From a virus: a stretch of DNA of 63,927 nt. The translations under genes and the position numbers were made by a program. Shown here piece after piece: positions 1 to 8,161 of this stretch. The notes under the pieces are model-generated. The model saw only the letters and a program-made list of their open reading frames with translations. It searched no databases and was not told where the DNA came from. Each line of letters starts with the position of its first letter. The first letter of the stretch is position 1. The stretch covers positions 1 to 63,927 of the IMG/VR virus record IMGVR_UViG_3300048587_000084. One strand, written 5' to 3'.

Positions 1-127
1 ACGGTCAGCTGCTCTGCCGTGGTCGGCACGCGGTAGCCGTGCAGCGTGAGCGTGCCTGCAGCGTCCGGCACTGGCGCTACGGTGTAGCTGTCGCTGGCGA
101 TGTCGACGATGATGCGGCGGGTGATGC
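1..127. repeat. Terminal direct repeat (copy 1), assembly overlap
   Basis: Identical base for base to 63801-63927. A 127-base overlap equals a commonly used assembler k-mer, so it most simply means that the molecule is circular, or circularly permuted, with 63,800 unique bases. It lies inside the adaptor gene and not at a gene boundary, which argues against a true packaged terminal repeat. Confidence 0.95.
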
Positions 128-434
128 TGCCGGTGTCGGTCGCCCAGTTCGGCTCGTGGATCTGCGCAACGGCGAGCGAGGTGATCTCGATCGGATCGTT
201 GCTGGCGCTGTGCTCAGCGCGCGACAGCTCGAACCAGCCCGCCGGCATCGCATAGGCTGCGGTGCCGATCGCCAGCACCTGCGTGGTCGTGGCGCGCAAC
301 AGGCGCCCACGCTTGCACGCTTCCGCAATGCCGTCGTTCAGCGCCTCGATGCCGTGCGCAGTGGAGTGCAGCTGCGGCTCGGCGTTGTCGTCGATGACCT
401 GGCGCCAACGCGCCAGCAGCTCGCGTTGATTCAC
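1..434 (-). CDS. Head-to-tail adaptor protein, N-terminal part (gene split by window ends)
   Basis: The reading frame starts at a GTG at 434 (GTGA overlap with the stop of the upstream gene), runs to base 1 without a stop and continues across the circular junction to a TAA at 63572, giving a 220-residue protein. The N-terminus (MNQRELLARWRQVIDD) followed by a helix-rich region with ALNDGIAEACKRGRLL, and a C-terminal HWAAYWAFLTRDADAGD segment, resembles the phage adaptor family typified by SU10-like adaptors, which dock below the portal and connect it to the tail nozzle. Its place after portal, scaffold and capsid genes fits. The family assignment is from pattern recognition only. A shorter product starting at base 71 would miss most of the domain. 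Confidence 0.7.
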   Translation of the reverse strand, partial: MNQRELLARWRQVIDDNAEPQLHSTAHGIEALNDGIAEACKRGRLLRATTTQVLAIGTAAYAMPAGWFELSRAEHSASNDPIEITSLAVAQIHEPNWATDTGSITRRIIVDIASDSYTVAPVPDAAGTLTLHGYRVPTTAEQLT

Positions 435-901
435 GGCGTGAGCGCAGCGATGCGCGACTGGATCAGCGTCACCACCGACGTGCGGGGTGCCGGCGTGGTC
501 GACGCCTGCTCAGCAGCCAGCACAGCCTGCAGCACAGCCAGATCCTCGACGGTCGTGATGATGGAGCGCAGGTCGGCAACGGTGGATGCACGCAGCGCGG
601 CGGCGCGCTCATCCTGCTCCGGCGTGAGATCCACCGGCGACAGTGCGATGGCCGGCGTTTGCGGCAGACTCGGCGGCGGCGAAGTGATCTCGACCGGTGC
701 GGGCTGGCGCGTTAGCGCTACGGGCGGCGTTGCGGCCTTGTAGCCCTCGGTGATCGAAAGTAGGCGCTCGATGTGCTCGGGGTCGTCGACCTCGCACACG
801 TGCGGCGACTGCGGGTTGTTGTCGAGCGGCCGAAAGAAATACTCGCGCGTGCCGAGTGACACCGGCGCGTGTGGCCGCTTGAACAGAGATTCAATGAGCA
901 T
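431..901 (-). CDS. Hypothetical head-associated protein
   Basis: A 156-residue protein with three parts: a short N-terminal basic and aromatic stretch (SLFKRPHAP, REYFFRPLD), a proline-rich linker around residues 60-90, and a C-terminal helical region ending LIQSRIAALTP. Small proteins with such a C-terminal helix pair are common between capsid and adaptor genes of phages. An AGGA ribosome site lies upstream of the ATG at 901. It lies between the candidate decoration protein and the adaptor, so a head-completion role is plausible but unproven. No enzymatic motif is visible. Confidence 0.6.
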   Translation of the reverse strand: MLIESLFKRPHAPVSLGTREYFFRPLDNNPQSPHVCEVDDPEHIERLLSITEGYKAATPPVALTRQPAPVEITSPPPSLPQTPAIALSPVDLTPEQDERAAALRASTVADLRSIITTVEDLAVLQAVLAAEQASTTPAPRTSVVTLIQSRIAALTP

Positions 902-957
902 GGGGGTGTCCTGGAGCGGAAGGAAGCGAAGGGGCGGTTGCCCGCCCCCTCGTCAGA

Positions 958-1416
958 TCACGCGTGAGCCGGCCGGAAGGCCATCTTGAACACGATCTTC
1001 TTGGCGACCACACCGGTAGCAACGGCCGTTTTGACGGTGGCGATGATCAGGCGATCTTCGTCACTGGCAGCGGCGTTGTACGGGTCGATGAGGTTCGGCG
1101 CGTGGTTGTAGTACGCCTCGGTTCCACCGAGCGCAACCCCATCGAAAATCAGATCCAGGTTGCCATCGATGCCGACGTCGAGCGTGCCGGTCGGCGCGGC
1201 GTTGCTATCCAGTTCCTCGAACCGGACGCGGCACAGGTCCGGTTCGAGCACGTACCCAGCGGGCCAGTAGCACACATCGATGGTGTCGTTAATGGCCGGC
1301 GCGACAGCAGCGCCGAACTGGTATTCCGACTCGATGATGACGGGCACGCCAATCTGCCCGCGGTTGGTGATCGGCGCGTTGGACGCGGCGCCGCGCGTTG
1401 CGACATAAGCAGCCAT
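958..1416 (-). CDS. Hypothetical capsid-associated (decoration-like) protein
   Basis: A 152-residue, mostly beta-type sequence lacking charged clusters, directly downstream of the major capsid gene in the leftward late operon. It begins MAAYVATRGAASNAPI and has regular hydrophobic alternation (VRFEELDSN, LDVGIDGNLDLIFDG). Position, size and composition are those of a capsid decoration or cement protein, but no specific family is recognised. The ATG at 1416 is preceded by a good AGGAG-type ribosome site (CAGGAGTTTC), fitting a highly expressed structural gene. Confidence 0.6.
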   Translation of the reverse strand: MAAYVATRGAASNAPITNRGQIGVPVIIESEYQFGAAVAPAINDTIDVCYWPAGYVLEPDLCRVRFEELDSNAAPTGTLDVGIDGNLDLIFDGVALGGTEAYYNHAPNLIDPYNAAASDEDRLIIATVKTAVATGVVAKKIVFKMAFRPAHA

Positions 1417-1450
1417 TTTGAAACTCCTGAACTTGAGCGGTGGTAGACAG

Positions 1451-1470
1451 CGCCGGCATTGCTGCCGGCG
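1451..1470 (-). other. Stem-loop between capsid gene and downstream gene
   Basis: A perfect 8-bp inverted repeat (CGCCGGCA, loop of four, TGCCGGCG) lies 18 bases after the capsid stop codon. No T-tract follows on the minus strand, so it is more likely an mRNA-stabilising or partially attenuating hairpin than a full terminator. Confidence 0.5.
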
Positions 1471-1488
1471 GTGTCAATCGCTGATGGG

Positions 1489-2592
1489 TTACGCCGGGTC
1501 GGCGGCGGCGGTGTCGATCGAGATAACACCGTAGTCGTAGCCGTTGAATCGGGACTTCTTGCAGCCCACGATTACATCGGCGCCGATGATCAGGTCGTTA
1601 CCACGGTTCTCCATTTCCTCGTGCCACTGGAAGCGGAGGCCTTCGCCCGGCGAACCGAACGCAAGCACGCCAGCCTGGCGGCCAAGGAACAGCGCGCGCG
1701 CTGCAGCCACGTTGTTGCCCGCACCGTAGTCGTTGAACCGAACCACGCTCTCGTGCGAGTGCAGGATGGTCCCGCGCAGCATGCCCAGCGCTTCCCCGAA
1801 GATCGGGTTGCTGCGGCCCTCGGCACCGGCGGCGGCCTTCTGGATGTCCAGCCAGTCGCCCGTGGTGCTCGTGGTGCGCATGTCATGCTCTTGGTACGTG
1901 TGCATGAGCATGCAGTAACGGCCGGTGCCCTCGATGTTGCTCGGCTGCAGCTTGGTCAGCGCGTTCTGCGCCGAGCCGCCGCCCATCGTGGTCGCCTTGG
2001 TCACGGCGCGCTCGACCACCGCACGGCTCATCTTGCCGCCGCTGGTGAGCGTGGCCTTGGAGCTGCCATCGCCGTACATGATGTGCGAGCTGTCCGGCGC
2101 CTGGATCGCGTTGTTGGCGCGTCCCGTCCAGCCCAGCGGCCAGACGAAATCCGGGTTGATACCGCGGGCACCCGACAGGTAGATGAAAATCATCTCGTCG
2201 AACAGGCGCGCCCAGTATTCCCGGAGGCGAGCGCGGGCGATCGTGCGCAGGTTGTGGAGCGTGCGCTTGCGGCTCATCTTGCCGCCGGCATTCACACCCT
2301 TATACATCTGGTCGATGCGCACGTAGTCCTGGAAGAACTTGAGGTTCGACTCAGAGCCTTCGCGGGCGGCATCGCCCTCCACCGGCACGCCGTTGACGGC
2401 GACGCTGATGTCGTACTTGACCTCGTCACCGTCGTCGGATTCGAGATCGGTCTTCAGCTGGATCGGCAGCGTGTCACCGGTGCCCATCATCTTGCGGGTG
2501 AAATAGCTGGACTTGGAGATGTCGACGAACAGCGACGCGCTCCAGAGTTTCACTGCTTGGGGGCTGTTCAGCCCAATTACGGTCTGTGCCAT
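1489..2592 (-). CDS. Major capsid protein (N4-gp56/DUF4043-like)
   Basis: A 367-residue protein forming the icosahedral shell. The sequence starts MAQTVIGLNSPQAVKLWSA and carries features I associate with the N4 gp56-like major capsid family: an early SxxxFTRKMMGTG stretch, a DxGDEVKYDI segment near residue 55, GYKGVNAGG-like sequence (MYKGVNAGGKMSRKRT) near residue 97 and a C-terminal FNGYDYGVISIDTAA strand. Size and position, downstream of portal and scaffold and upstream of the adaptor, agree. The ATG at 2592 has an AGGA upstream. The fold is expected to be HK97-like, which is inference from the family. Confidence 0.85.
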   Translation of the reverse strand: MAQTVIGLNSPQAVKLWSASLFVDISKSSYFTRKMMGTGDTLPIQLKTDLESDDGDEVKYDISVAVNGVPVEGDAAREGSESNLKFFQDYVRIDQMYKGVNAGGKMSRKRTLHNLRTIARARLREYWARLFDEMIFIYLSGARGINPDFVWPLGWTGRANNAIQAPDSSHIMYGDGSSKATLTSGGKMSRAVVERAVTKATTMGGGSAQNALTKLQPSNIEGTGRYCMLMHTYQEHDMRTTSTTGDWLDIQKAAAGAEGRSNPIFGEALGMLRGTILHSHESVVRFNDYGAGNNVAAARALFLGRQAGVLAFGSPGEGLRFQWHEEMENRGNDLIIGADVIVGCKKSRFNGYDYGVISIDTAAADPA

Positions 2593-2603
2593 GGCATGAG
2601 TTC

Positions 2604-2837
2604 CTACATTGCGAGTGGGTTGTCGGCACTCATGCGCCTGGGTGTTGCATCCTCAGCACTCGTGCGCTGGGGAGTTGCCGGCCGCGTGAACGGCTTGGGC
2701 GGATCCTTGACTTGCGTGACACGGTCGGGGCCATCGATGCGCACGCGGATGCGCGCGCCGGTCTTGGCCTCGATCGTTACCGTGGTGTCAGCGATGCGGA
2801 TCTGGTTGCCGGGCACCAGATCCAGATAGAGCGCCAT
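2604..2837 (-). CDS. CsrA-like protein in the capsid operon
   Basis: A 77-residue protein. Residues 1-45 align well with CsrA/RsmA: an initial beta-strand (MALYLDLVPG), an IRIADTTVTIEAKTG core corresponding to IGDxITVTVLGVKG, and RIRVRIDGPDRV corresponding to QVRIGIDAPKDV. CsrA dimers bind GGA motifs in mRNA leaders and control translation in the host. The conserved R44 of CsrA appears retained within the DRV stretch, whereas N-terminal Arg contacts differ. Residues 46-77 are a proline- and threonine-rich tail not present in host CsrA. It sits between scaffold and capsid genes, an unusual site for a regulator; the protein could instead have been recruited as a small structural component. Confidence 0.6.
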   Translation of the reverse strand: MALYLDLVPGNQIRIADTTVTIEAKTGARIRVRIDGPDRVTQVKDPPKPFTRPATPQRTSAEDATPRRMSADNPLAM

Positions 2838-2840
2838 CGC

Positions 2841-3689
2841 TTAGGCTTGCTTCTCGACCACGCTGTACGAGCCGGGCGTTTTGAGCAACAGCTGCTCGAT
2901 CTGGTCGCCGCTCATGCGCATCAGCGCGGACTCGGCGTCCTCGATCGACAGATTGGCCAGCGCGCCCACGTCGTGGTGCACCGGCGATGCGGTCGATGCA
3001 GACGGCGCACTGGCCAGCCGCGGCGGAATGCCTGAGAGGTCCGGCGTGCGCGAGGGCGGGCCGGCTGGCGCTGCGGCCATGCCGGGCACGACAGCCCGGA
3101 ACTGCTTGTATGCCTCGCCCAGCAGTTCTGCGTTTCCGAGCTTGCGGCCCGTTTCCGCGTCGATGCGGTCGACCAGCGACTGAAACAGCTTGTTGCGCGT
3201 CGGGTCAGCGAGGTCGGCATTCTCCGGGCGCTGCATCAGCTGCACCGACAGATCCTCGAAGGTCTGCGCCTGCACCTGCGCGTTGTGCGCCGCGGTCTGC
3301 GTGCTGATCTGCGAGCCGATCGCCTGCAGCAATCGTCGCTCGGTTTCGGCCGCCGTGATGGCGTCGCGCTTCTCGTCGTACTCCGACTGCAGCAGATCGC
3401 CCTCCTCCATTGCAGCCTTAAGTGCTGCGCGCTCGGCCGCGAAGTCGCGCGCTGCGAGTTCTGCCGGCACCTCGATGTTGATCGTCGGCGCGACAGCCAC
3501 CGGCGCCTGTGCCTGCAGCACTGGCGCTTCGACGACGGGCGGCACTTCCGGAGCGGCTTCCGGCGCCGGCGCGTCTGCTGCAGCCTTTGCGGCCGCTGCG
3601 GCTGCGCGTTCGGCCTCATCCGCCTCGATGACGGCACGTTCGCCGTCGGTCAGCTCGTCAATCCCGCCCTGTGTTTGTGACTCGGTCAT
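2841..3689 (-). CDS. Scaffold protein
   Basis: A 282-residue acidic protein, rich in alanine and proline, with predicted long helices. It begins MTESQTQGGIDELTDGERA, has a helix of EADEAERAAAAAAKAAAD type, a Pro/Ala-rich hinge at about residues 45-75 and a coiled region around RDFAAERAALKAAMEEGD. The C-terminus (IEDAESALMRMSGDQIEQLLL) is helical. These properties and the position between portal and capsid genes identify an assembly scaffold. It overlaps the portal gene by ATGA, implying translational coupling. Confidence 0.8.
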   Translation of the reverse strand: MTESQTQGGIDELTDGERAVIEADEAERAAAAAAKAAADAPAPEAAPEVPPVVEAPVLQAQAPVAVAPTINIEVPAELAARDFAAERAALKAAMEEGDLLQSEYDEKRDAITAAETERRLLQAIGSQISTQTAAHNAQVQAQTFEDLSVQLMQRPENADLADPTRNKLFQSLVDRIDAETGRKLGNAELLGEAYKQFRAVVPGMAAAPAGPPSRTPDLSGIPPRLASAPSASTASPVHHDVGALANLSIEDAESALMRMSGDQIEQLLLKTPGSYSVVEKQA

Positions 3690-5791
3690 ATGGCACCCGG
3701 TTGTTGGTTGGCATTCGCGATGACCTGGTCGGCAGTTGGTGCAAACGGCAGCATCTGCGCGATCAGTTGCGCGGTGGTCAGGGCCTTGCCCTGTGTATCG
3801 ACTCGCTGCGACTCCGCATCTGCGAGTAGCTTCTTGGCCTGCGCTTCGGTGTACGTAACATTGGCGCCGCGCTCGCGCTGCACCATGGCCTGTTCCTCAG
3901 CTGCAGCCTGTTCCTTCTGCTGTCGCTTGGCCTGCTGCTCGGGATCGTTCTCGGATCCTGGGTCAGCGTGTCCGTTCAACTCACGGATGCGCTTGACGAT
4001 CACGTCCTTGCCCGGCAGGTCGGTCAGGTCAATGGCCAGATCCAGCAGCTGCAGGCCGATCTGCGGATCCAGCTGACCGATCGTCTCCATCAGCTGCTCG
4101 GCCATCGCGAGGCGCATCGTTTCGCGGTAGTCCTGCGCGTCGACCACGAAATCAGCCTGCTGCGCCGTGATGTCGTTGTGGTAGGTCCACTCACCGGTGG
4201 TTTCATCGAACACCGGCGTATTGATCTCCATCCAGTCGATGGAATGCTGGTTCTCTGTGATCCGGAACTGCATCGGCCCGGTGCAATACTGCTCGGCCAG
4301 GCTTAGTACCTTCTGCCCGCTGATTTTGAACGCGAGCCTGTAGTTGTCGAACAGCGCCGCGGTGGTCAGCGCGCCTTCGCTCTGCTTGGCCTGAATCGCC
4401 CGGCCGCTCTGGGCATTGGTGTCGCGCCCCAGCTGCTCGCGGTTGACGCCGGTGCCGTCGTGAATGTGCGCGGATGCCACTTCGGCGAGGTTCACCTGCC
4501 CTGCGGCCAGTGCCTCACCTCGAAGGATCTCGAAGCGCTTGCTGCCGGCGCCGTTCTTGGCGCTGTTGAGCTTGATGATGCCGTCCGGTCGCGCGGCGTT
4601 GTCCGCCACGTCGTCCCAGTCGTTGACCGCATCCTCGTCGCCAATGACCTGGTTGGCCGCCAGGTGAAACTGCGCCTTGCTCATGCGCTTGTTGAAATCG
4701 CTCTGCGCATCGCGCACGCCACGAATCACGCCGTAGGGCATGCCGTCGCGGTCGCGCCTGAACCCCCAGTATGGCGTGAGGCTGAACCGGTCATGCCGCA
4801 TCGGCATCTTGTCTGACCGCAGCACCCCGTTCGGAACCCACAGCGCGTAGTGGATTTGCTGCCGGATCGTGTCTGACAGGCTGATCGCCCCATCCTGGTA
4901 CAGCTTCACCAGATCCGGGTTGCTCGGATCAAACCACTGGCCGTGATTCCCACCGTCTCGCGCCGTGATGCGCTTGGCCGCCACCGGCTTGCGGAACTGC
5001 GTCTCGATGATCGTGACGCGCATACGCAGGCCGTAGGGCGCGATCCCTGCCCAGTTGCGCGATACCCTTGTGCGGCCGAACTCGTCCGCCCGCAGCCACA
5101 GCTGCGGCACGTCCTCGTCCGACATTTCATCGTCGATGTCGAAGCCGAGCCGGCCCTCGATGTTCGCTGCCGACTGAATCAGCGCCTCGTGCTCCGGGAA
5201 CATCGCCACCGCATATTCCACGTCAAGCGTGCGGCGCCGATGGATGTAGCGCGCGTCCTTGAGCTGCAGGTGCCGTGAGTGCGGGTCCAGCCACACATTG
5301 CGCCATGACTCGTGCTCGCACAGCACCGGCGGGTCGTTCGGGTCTGTCGTGACCGTCTCATCGGTCCAGCCGATGCCGACCTTGACCTGATCCTCGAATG
5401 CGCGTGAGCGCTCCCAGCTGAACCCGTTGACGTCGTCCAGATACTTCATGAAGGCCTGTTTGGCCTTCGCCGGCTCCGTGTCCTGCGGTCCACGCGGGCG
5501 GATGTTCCAATCCAGCCGGCTGCGTCGCTCCGTTCCCAGCAACCAATCGGTGGCGATCTTGACCTTGTTGAACACCAGCGGCGCCTGGAACCGCGCGTGC
5601 ATTTCCGCGATTTCCTCGGCGGTGTACTGCTCGTGGTCGTAGAACGCGGCGTCGGTCGCCTGCTCTGCGCGGTTCTGGCTGTGCCGATCGCGTGCGTCAT
5701 ACCACCAGTCGCTCAGCTGGCGCAGCAGCGCACTGTCATCCTTGCGCGGCGCTTGCGCGGCCGCGGTCGGCGTCGCCGGCTCCATGATCAT
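3686..5791 (-). CDS. Portal protein (P22-like)
   Basis: A 701-residue protein. It carries the pattern of P22-type portals: an N-terminal helical region, a FNKVKIATDWLLGTERRSR segment near residue 75, a wing and stem region including SFDKNRMSK-like sequence (QSDFNKRMSKAQFHL) near residue 360, and a Gln-rich C-terminal barrel region with KKLLADAESQR. Twelve copies are expected to form the DNA channel at one capsid vertex and to bind the terminase. It lies directly between terminase-linked genes and the scaffold, overlapping both neighbours by a few bases. Length is typical of podovirus portals of this type. Confidence 0.88.
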   Translation of the reverse strand: MIMEPATPTAAAQAPRKDDSALLRQLSDWWYDARDRHSQNRAEQATDAAFYDHEQYTAEEIAEMHARFQAPLVFNKVKIATDWLLGTERRSRLDWNIRPRGPQDTEPAKAKQAFMKYLDDVNGFSWERSRAFEDQVKVGIGWTDETVTTDPNDPPVLCEHESWRNVWLDPHSRHLQLKDARYIHRRRTLDVEYAVAMFPEHEALIQSAANIEGRLGFDIDDEMSDEDVPQLWLRADEFGRTRVSRNWAGIAPYGLRMRVTIIETQFRKPVAAKRITARDGGNHGQWFDPSNPDLVKLYQDGAISLSDTIRQQIHYALWVPNGVLRSDKMPMRHDRFSLTPYWGFRRDRDGMPYGVIRGVRDAQSDFNKRMSKAQFHLAANQVIGDEDAVNDWDDVADNAARPDGIIKLNSAKNGAGSKRFEILRGEALAAGQVNLAEVASAHIHDGTGVNREQLGRDTNAQSGRAIQAKQSEGALTTAALFDNYRLAFKISGQKVLSLAEQYCTGPMQFRITENQHSIDWMEINTPVFDETTGEWTYHNDITAQQADFVVDAQDYRETMRLAMAEQLMETIGQLDPQIGLQLLDLAIDLTDLPGKDVIVKRIRELNGHADPGSENDPEQQAKRQQKEQAAAEEQAMVQRERGANVTYTEAQAKKLLADAESQRVDTQGKALTTAQLIAQMLPFAPTADQVIANANQQPGAI

Positions 5792-6231
5792 CAGCGGGCG
5801 TCCAGCATGATGACCTTGTCACCCGACTTGTGCGTCGCGGTGACGCGCACGCCGTCCTGCTCGATCTGTCGCGCGAACTGCTCCGGCGTCTTCACCGGTG
5901 CCGGCGTCTTGCGCAGCAGATCCTGCGTCCACTCGTAGACCGTGTCCAGGATGCGGAACACGTGACGCTTGTCGACGAACCCCTCCGAATACAGCGTGTC
6001 GGCGGCCTGCATCGCATTCAGCATCGCAGCGCGCGGGTTTCCCTCTTGGCGGATGTCCCATTGGTGCGCATCGTCCATGTAGATGCACACTTGGCGCTCC
6101 GGCCGCAGATGGTGCGACAGCACGAGTACCGGCTGCCGGCGCGTCGACCCCTCGGTCTTCACGCCATAGCCGAACTCGACGCGCAGGTCTCCTTTGCGCC
6201 CGGTGGCGTAGATGTCGGTTGCGTTGCTCAT
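5791..6231 (-). CDS. Hypothetical protein between terminase and portal
   Basis: A 146-residue soluble protein of unknown function. It starts MSNATDIYATGRKGDLRVEF and has a central VLVLSHHLRPERQVCIYMDDAHQW segment and a C-terminal helix. No catalytic motif is evident. It shares its last base with the first base of the portal start region, so translation is probably coupled. Being in the packaging block, it may act in head assembly, but this rests on position only. Confidence 0.6.
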   Translation of the reverse strand: MSNATDIYATGRKGDLRVEFGYGVKTEGSTRRQPVLVLSHHLRPERQVCIYMDDAHQWDIRQEGNPRAAMLNAMQAADTLYSEGFVDKRHVFRILDTVYEWTQDLLRKTPAPVKTPEQFARQIEQDGVRVTATHKSGDKVIMLDAR

Positions 6232-6587
6232 GCCAGCTTTTCTGCACGCAGCTTTGAGCGCAACTCATAGCCAAGCAGCGGCCAGATCTTGTCTACGGCA
6301 TTTTGCCGCGCGATCTTGCGGCCGATAGCGGCATCGAAGTTGTCTGGGCTTGCGCAGGCTGACTCTCCCGTGGCAGTGAACCCGTTCCGCATGACCAGAA
6401 CGCAAAACGTCAATACAGCGAGAGCCCCTGGCACTCGGTGAGGATGGATTGCCGTTGCCTTTGCGCCATCCTCGGCCGTGAAATAATGCTCGCTTGTGAT
6501 TTCCGCCTCGATGGCTGTCGGTGTCACGCGTGGCGCGGTCAGGCCTTTGGCGAGGATTTCAGATTCGATGTCCATCACGTTGCTCAT
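6228..6587 (-). CDS. Gp49-like phage protein
   Basis: A 119-residue protein with the hallmark segments of the phage Gp49/gp66 family: TAPRVTPTAIEAEI near the N-terminus, then LTFCVLVMRNGFTATGESA and the ending IWPLLGYELRSKL. The family is common near terminase or regulatory genes of phages and has no established function. The start is set at the ATG at 6587, which overlaps the TGA of the large terminase (ATGA), in preference to upstream codons that lie inside the terminase gene in another frame. Confidence 0.75.
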   Translation of the reverse strand: MSNVMDIESEILAKGLTAPRVTPTAIEAEITSEHYFTAEDGAKATAIHPHRVPGALAVLTFCVLVMRNGFTATGESACASPDNFDAAIGRKIARQNAVDKIWPLLGYELRSKLRAEKLA

Positions 6588-8161
6588 GCGGTCTTCCAGT
6601 TCCCAGGGTTGCCCTTCTTGCGGCGCTCCTGGCGTTGTTTTTCGGGCTCGAACCCCTGCGCGGCCTGCCTGAAGGCATCCACCCAGTTGCTCGACCAGTC
6701 GTGTAGCGGGTGATCGCGGAAGGTGCCGGTGACGTCCGACCACTCTTTGCGGTACGTGGCCAGCGCCGGCAGCAGCCCAACGCCTTCGCCCTCCAGCAGC
6801 TCTCCGCACCGCACCTTGTCGAACCGGCACAGCGGCAGCATCTGGCGGGTCATGTCGATGCCTTCGCCGATCGTCGATATGCGCGGCACCACCTTGACCT
6901 TGAACCCCAGGCCTTCAAGCACTTCACGCCGGCTCTTGCGGTCCTCGCGTGAGTAGTCCGTGACCGCCGCGTCATGCGGCAGGTGCTGGAACCCGTACAC
7001 GTAACCGCGCTCCATCGCGCGCTGCTGCAGCCACTGGGCGTAGTGGTGGATCGCCTCGCCGTTGTTGGCGTAGCTGTCGATCCAGTCGTAGTAGTCGCCG
7101 TTGTGCTGCATCAGCAGCAGCACGTTGGTGTCGTTGCTGCCGATGTCCCAGAACACGTGCACCTTGGCGCCCGGCCGCACTGGCAGCGGCTGCAGAATCC
7201 GCCCCTCAGACTCTGCTCGCGTCATCAGCTTGCCGAAGTACGTGCCGTCCTTGGCCGCCTTGAAGGCTTCTTCCGGTGTGGATGGGTACTCCTTCCACAT
7301 CTGGTCGCCCTGCTCGATCCGCTTCTTGGCGTACCAAGCGCGCTGCGATGGCGTCAGCGTGTAGCCCGTTTCATCCTCGACCGCGGCGAAGTATTCCGCC
7401 AGCTCGTCGCTGATCTCGACCCCATCAGGGTCCAGTTGGTACGTCGGATCCTCGAACCACGGCAGGAAATGGACCTTGTAGTCCATCTGCCCCAGCTTCG
7501 CGGTGCCCGATGCGATGCGCCGCTGCAGCGTGAGGGCCGCTTGGCACTTCGCGTAGAAGTCTCCGAAACTGCCCTCGGCCGTCGACTCGATCGTGACGTA
7601 GTTGCCTGGCGCGACCGTGTTCAGCGCACCCGACTGGATTTCCTTTGCTCGGAGCGGATCTCGCGAACAGATGCGGCCGTATTCCGATATGTGCAGCCAC
7701 TGCAGCGTGCCGGAGCGATGCGACAGTGACACCGTGATCTTCGAGCCGTTCGACAGCTCGAGCACGCCATTCATGTCGCGGCGTTTCACCGGCCTTGCGG
7801 CGCGAATCGATGCGGGCAGCTCGTCGTAGGCAAACAGAATCTTGTCGATGAACGCTTCGCGCGCATCGTCCTTGGTGTGAAACACCAGGCCGCACGAGGT
7901 GTTCGAGCGAAACAGCGCGATGTCCAGCGCGCGGATGCACGCCCAGGTCGTGATTCCGTGCTGGCGCGCTTTCAGGATGATGTTGAGGTTGTGCAGGCCA
8001 GCGTCTACACGCTTCTGCACCGCGTTCAGCCGGAACCGTCTCAGGTTCCCGTGCTTGTCCTTGATCTTGTAGAGATTGTTGAGGCGCCACTCGCGCGACG
8101 CCAGCTTTTCACGTAGCGATGCCTCAACCGCCGAATCCGGTGTCGGCGCCGTCGAGTTCAT
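6584..8161 (-). CDS. terL: Terminase large subunit
   Basis: A 525-residue ATPase-nuclease that drives genome packaging. The ATPase N-terminal half has a variant Walker A, KARQHGITT (residues 64-72), and a Walker B with catalytic Glu, WLHISE (155-160), followed by the coupling-motif region YVTIESTAEG. The C-terminal half has an RNase H-like nuclease with its first Asp in HVFWDIGSND and a later Asp in DAAVTDYSRED. Length and order are normal. It overlaps the small subunit by 38 bases upstream and the Gp49-like gene by ATGA downstream. Confidence 0.9.
   Translation of the reverse strand: MNSTAPTPDSAVEASLREKLASREWRLNNLYKIKDKHGNLRRFRLNAVQKRVDAGLHNLNIILKARQHGITTWACIRALDIALFRSNTSCGLVFHTKDDAREAFIDKILFAYDELPASIRAARPVKRRDMNGVLELSNGSKITVSLSHRSGTLQWLHISEYGRICSRDPLRAKEIQSGALNTVAPGNYVTIESTAEGSFGDFYAKCQAALTLQRRIASGTAKLGQMDYKVHFLPWFEDPTYQLDPDGVEISDELAEYFAAVEDETGYTLTPSQRAWYAKKRIEQGDQMWKEYPSTPEEAFKAAKDGTYFGKLMTRAESEGRILQPLPVRPGAKVHVFWDIGSNDTNVLLLMQHNGDYYDWIDSYANNGEAIHHYAQWLQQRAMERGYVYGFQHLPHDAAVTDYSREDRKSRREVLEGLGFKVKVVPRISTIGEGIDMTRQMLPLCRFDKVRCGELLEGEGVGLLPALATYRKEWSDVTGTFRDHPLHDWSSNWVDAFRQAAQGFEPEKQRQERRKKGNPGNWKTA

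Noticed and set aside
1-127. Packaged direct terminal repeat of the T7 type
   Set aside because: Its length of exactly 127 and its location inside a gene fit an assembler overlap on a circular sequence better than a biological repeat; only read coverage can settle this.
1451-1470. Terminator after the capsid gene
   Set aside because: The hairpin is perfect but is not followed by a T-tract, and the gene after it is an expected capsid partner. Kept only as a stem-loop.
1459-2829. A 456-codon plus-strand frame opposite the capsid and CsrA-like genes
   Set aside because: It is the complement of well-supported minus-strand genes with ribosome sites; the translation is Arg/Ala/His-rich and lacks recognisable domains. 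Long antisense frames are expected at this GC content.
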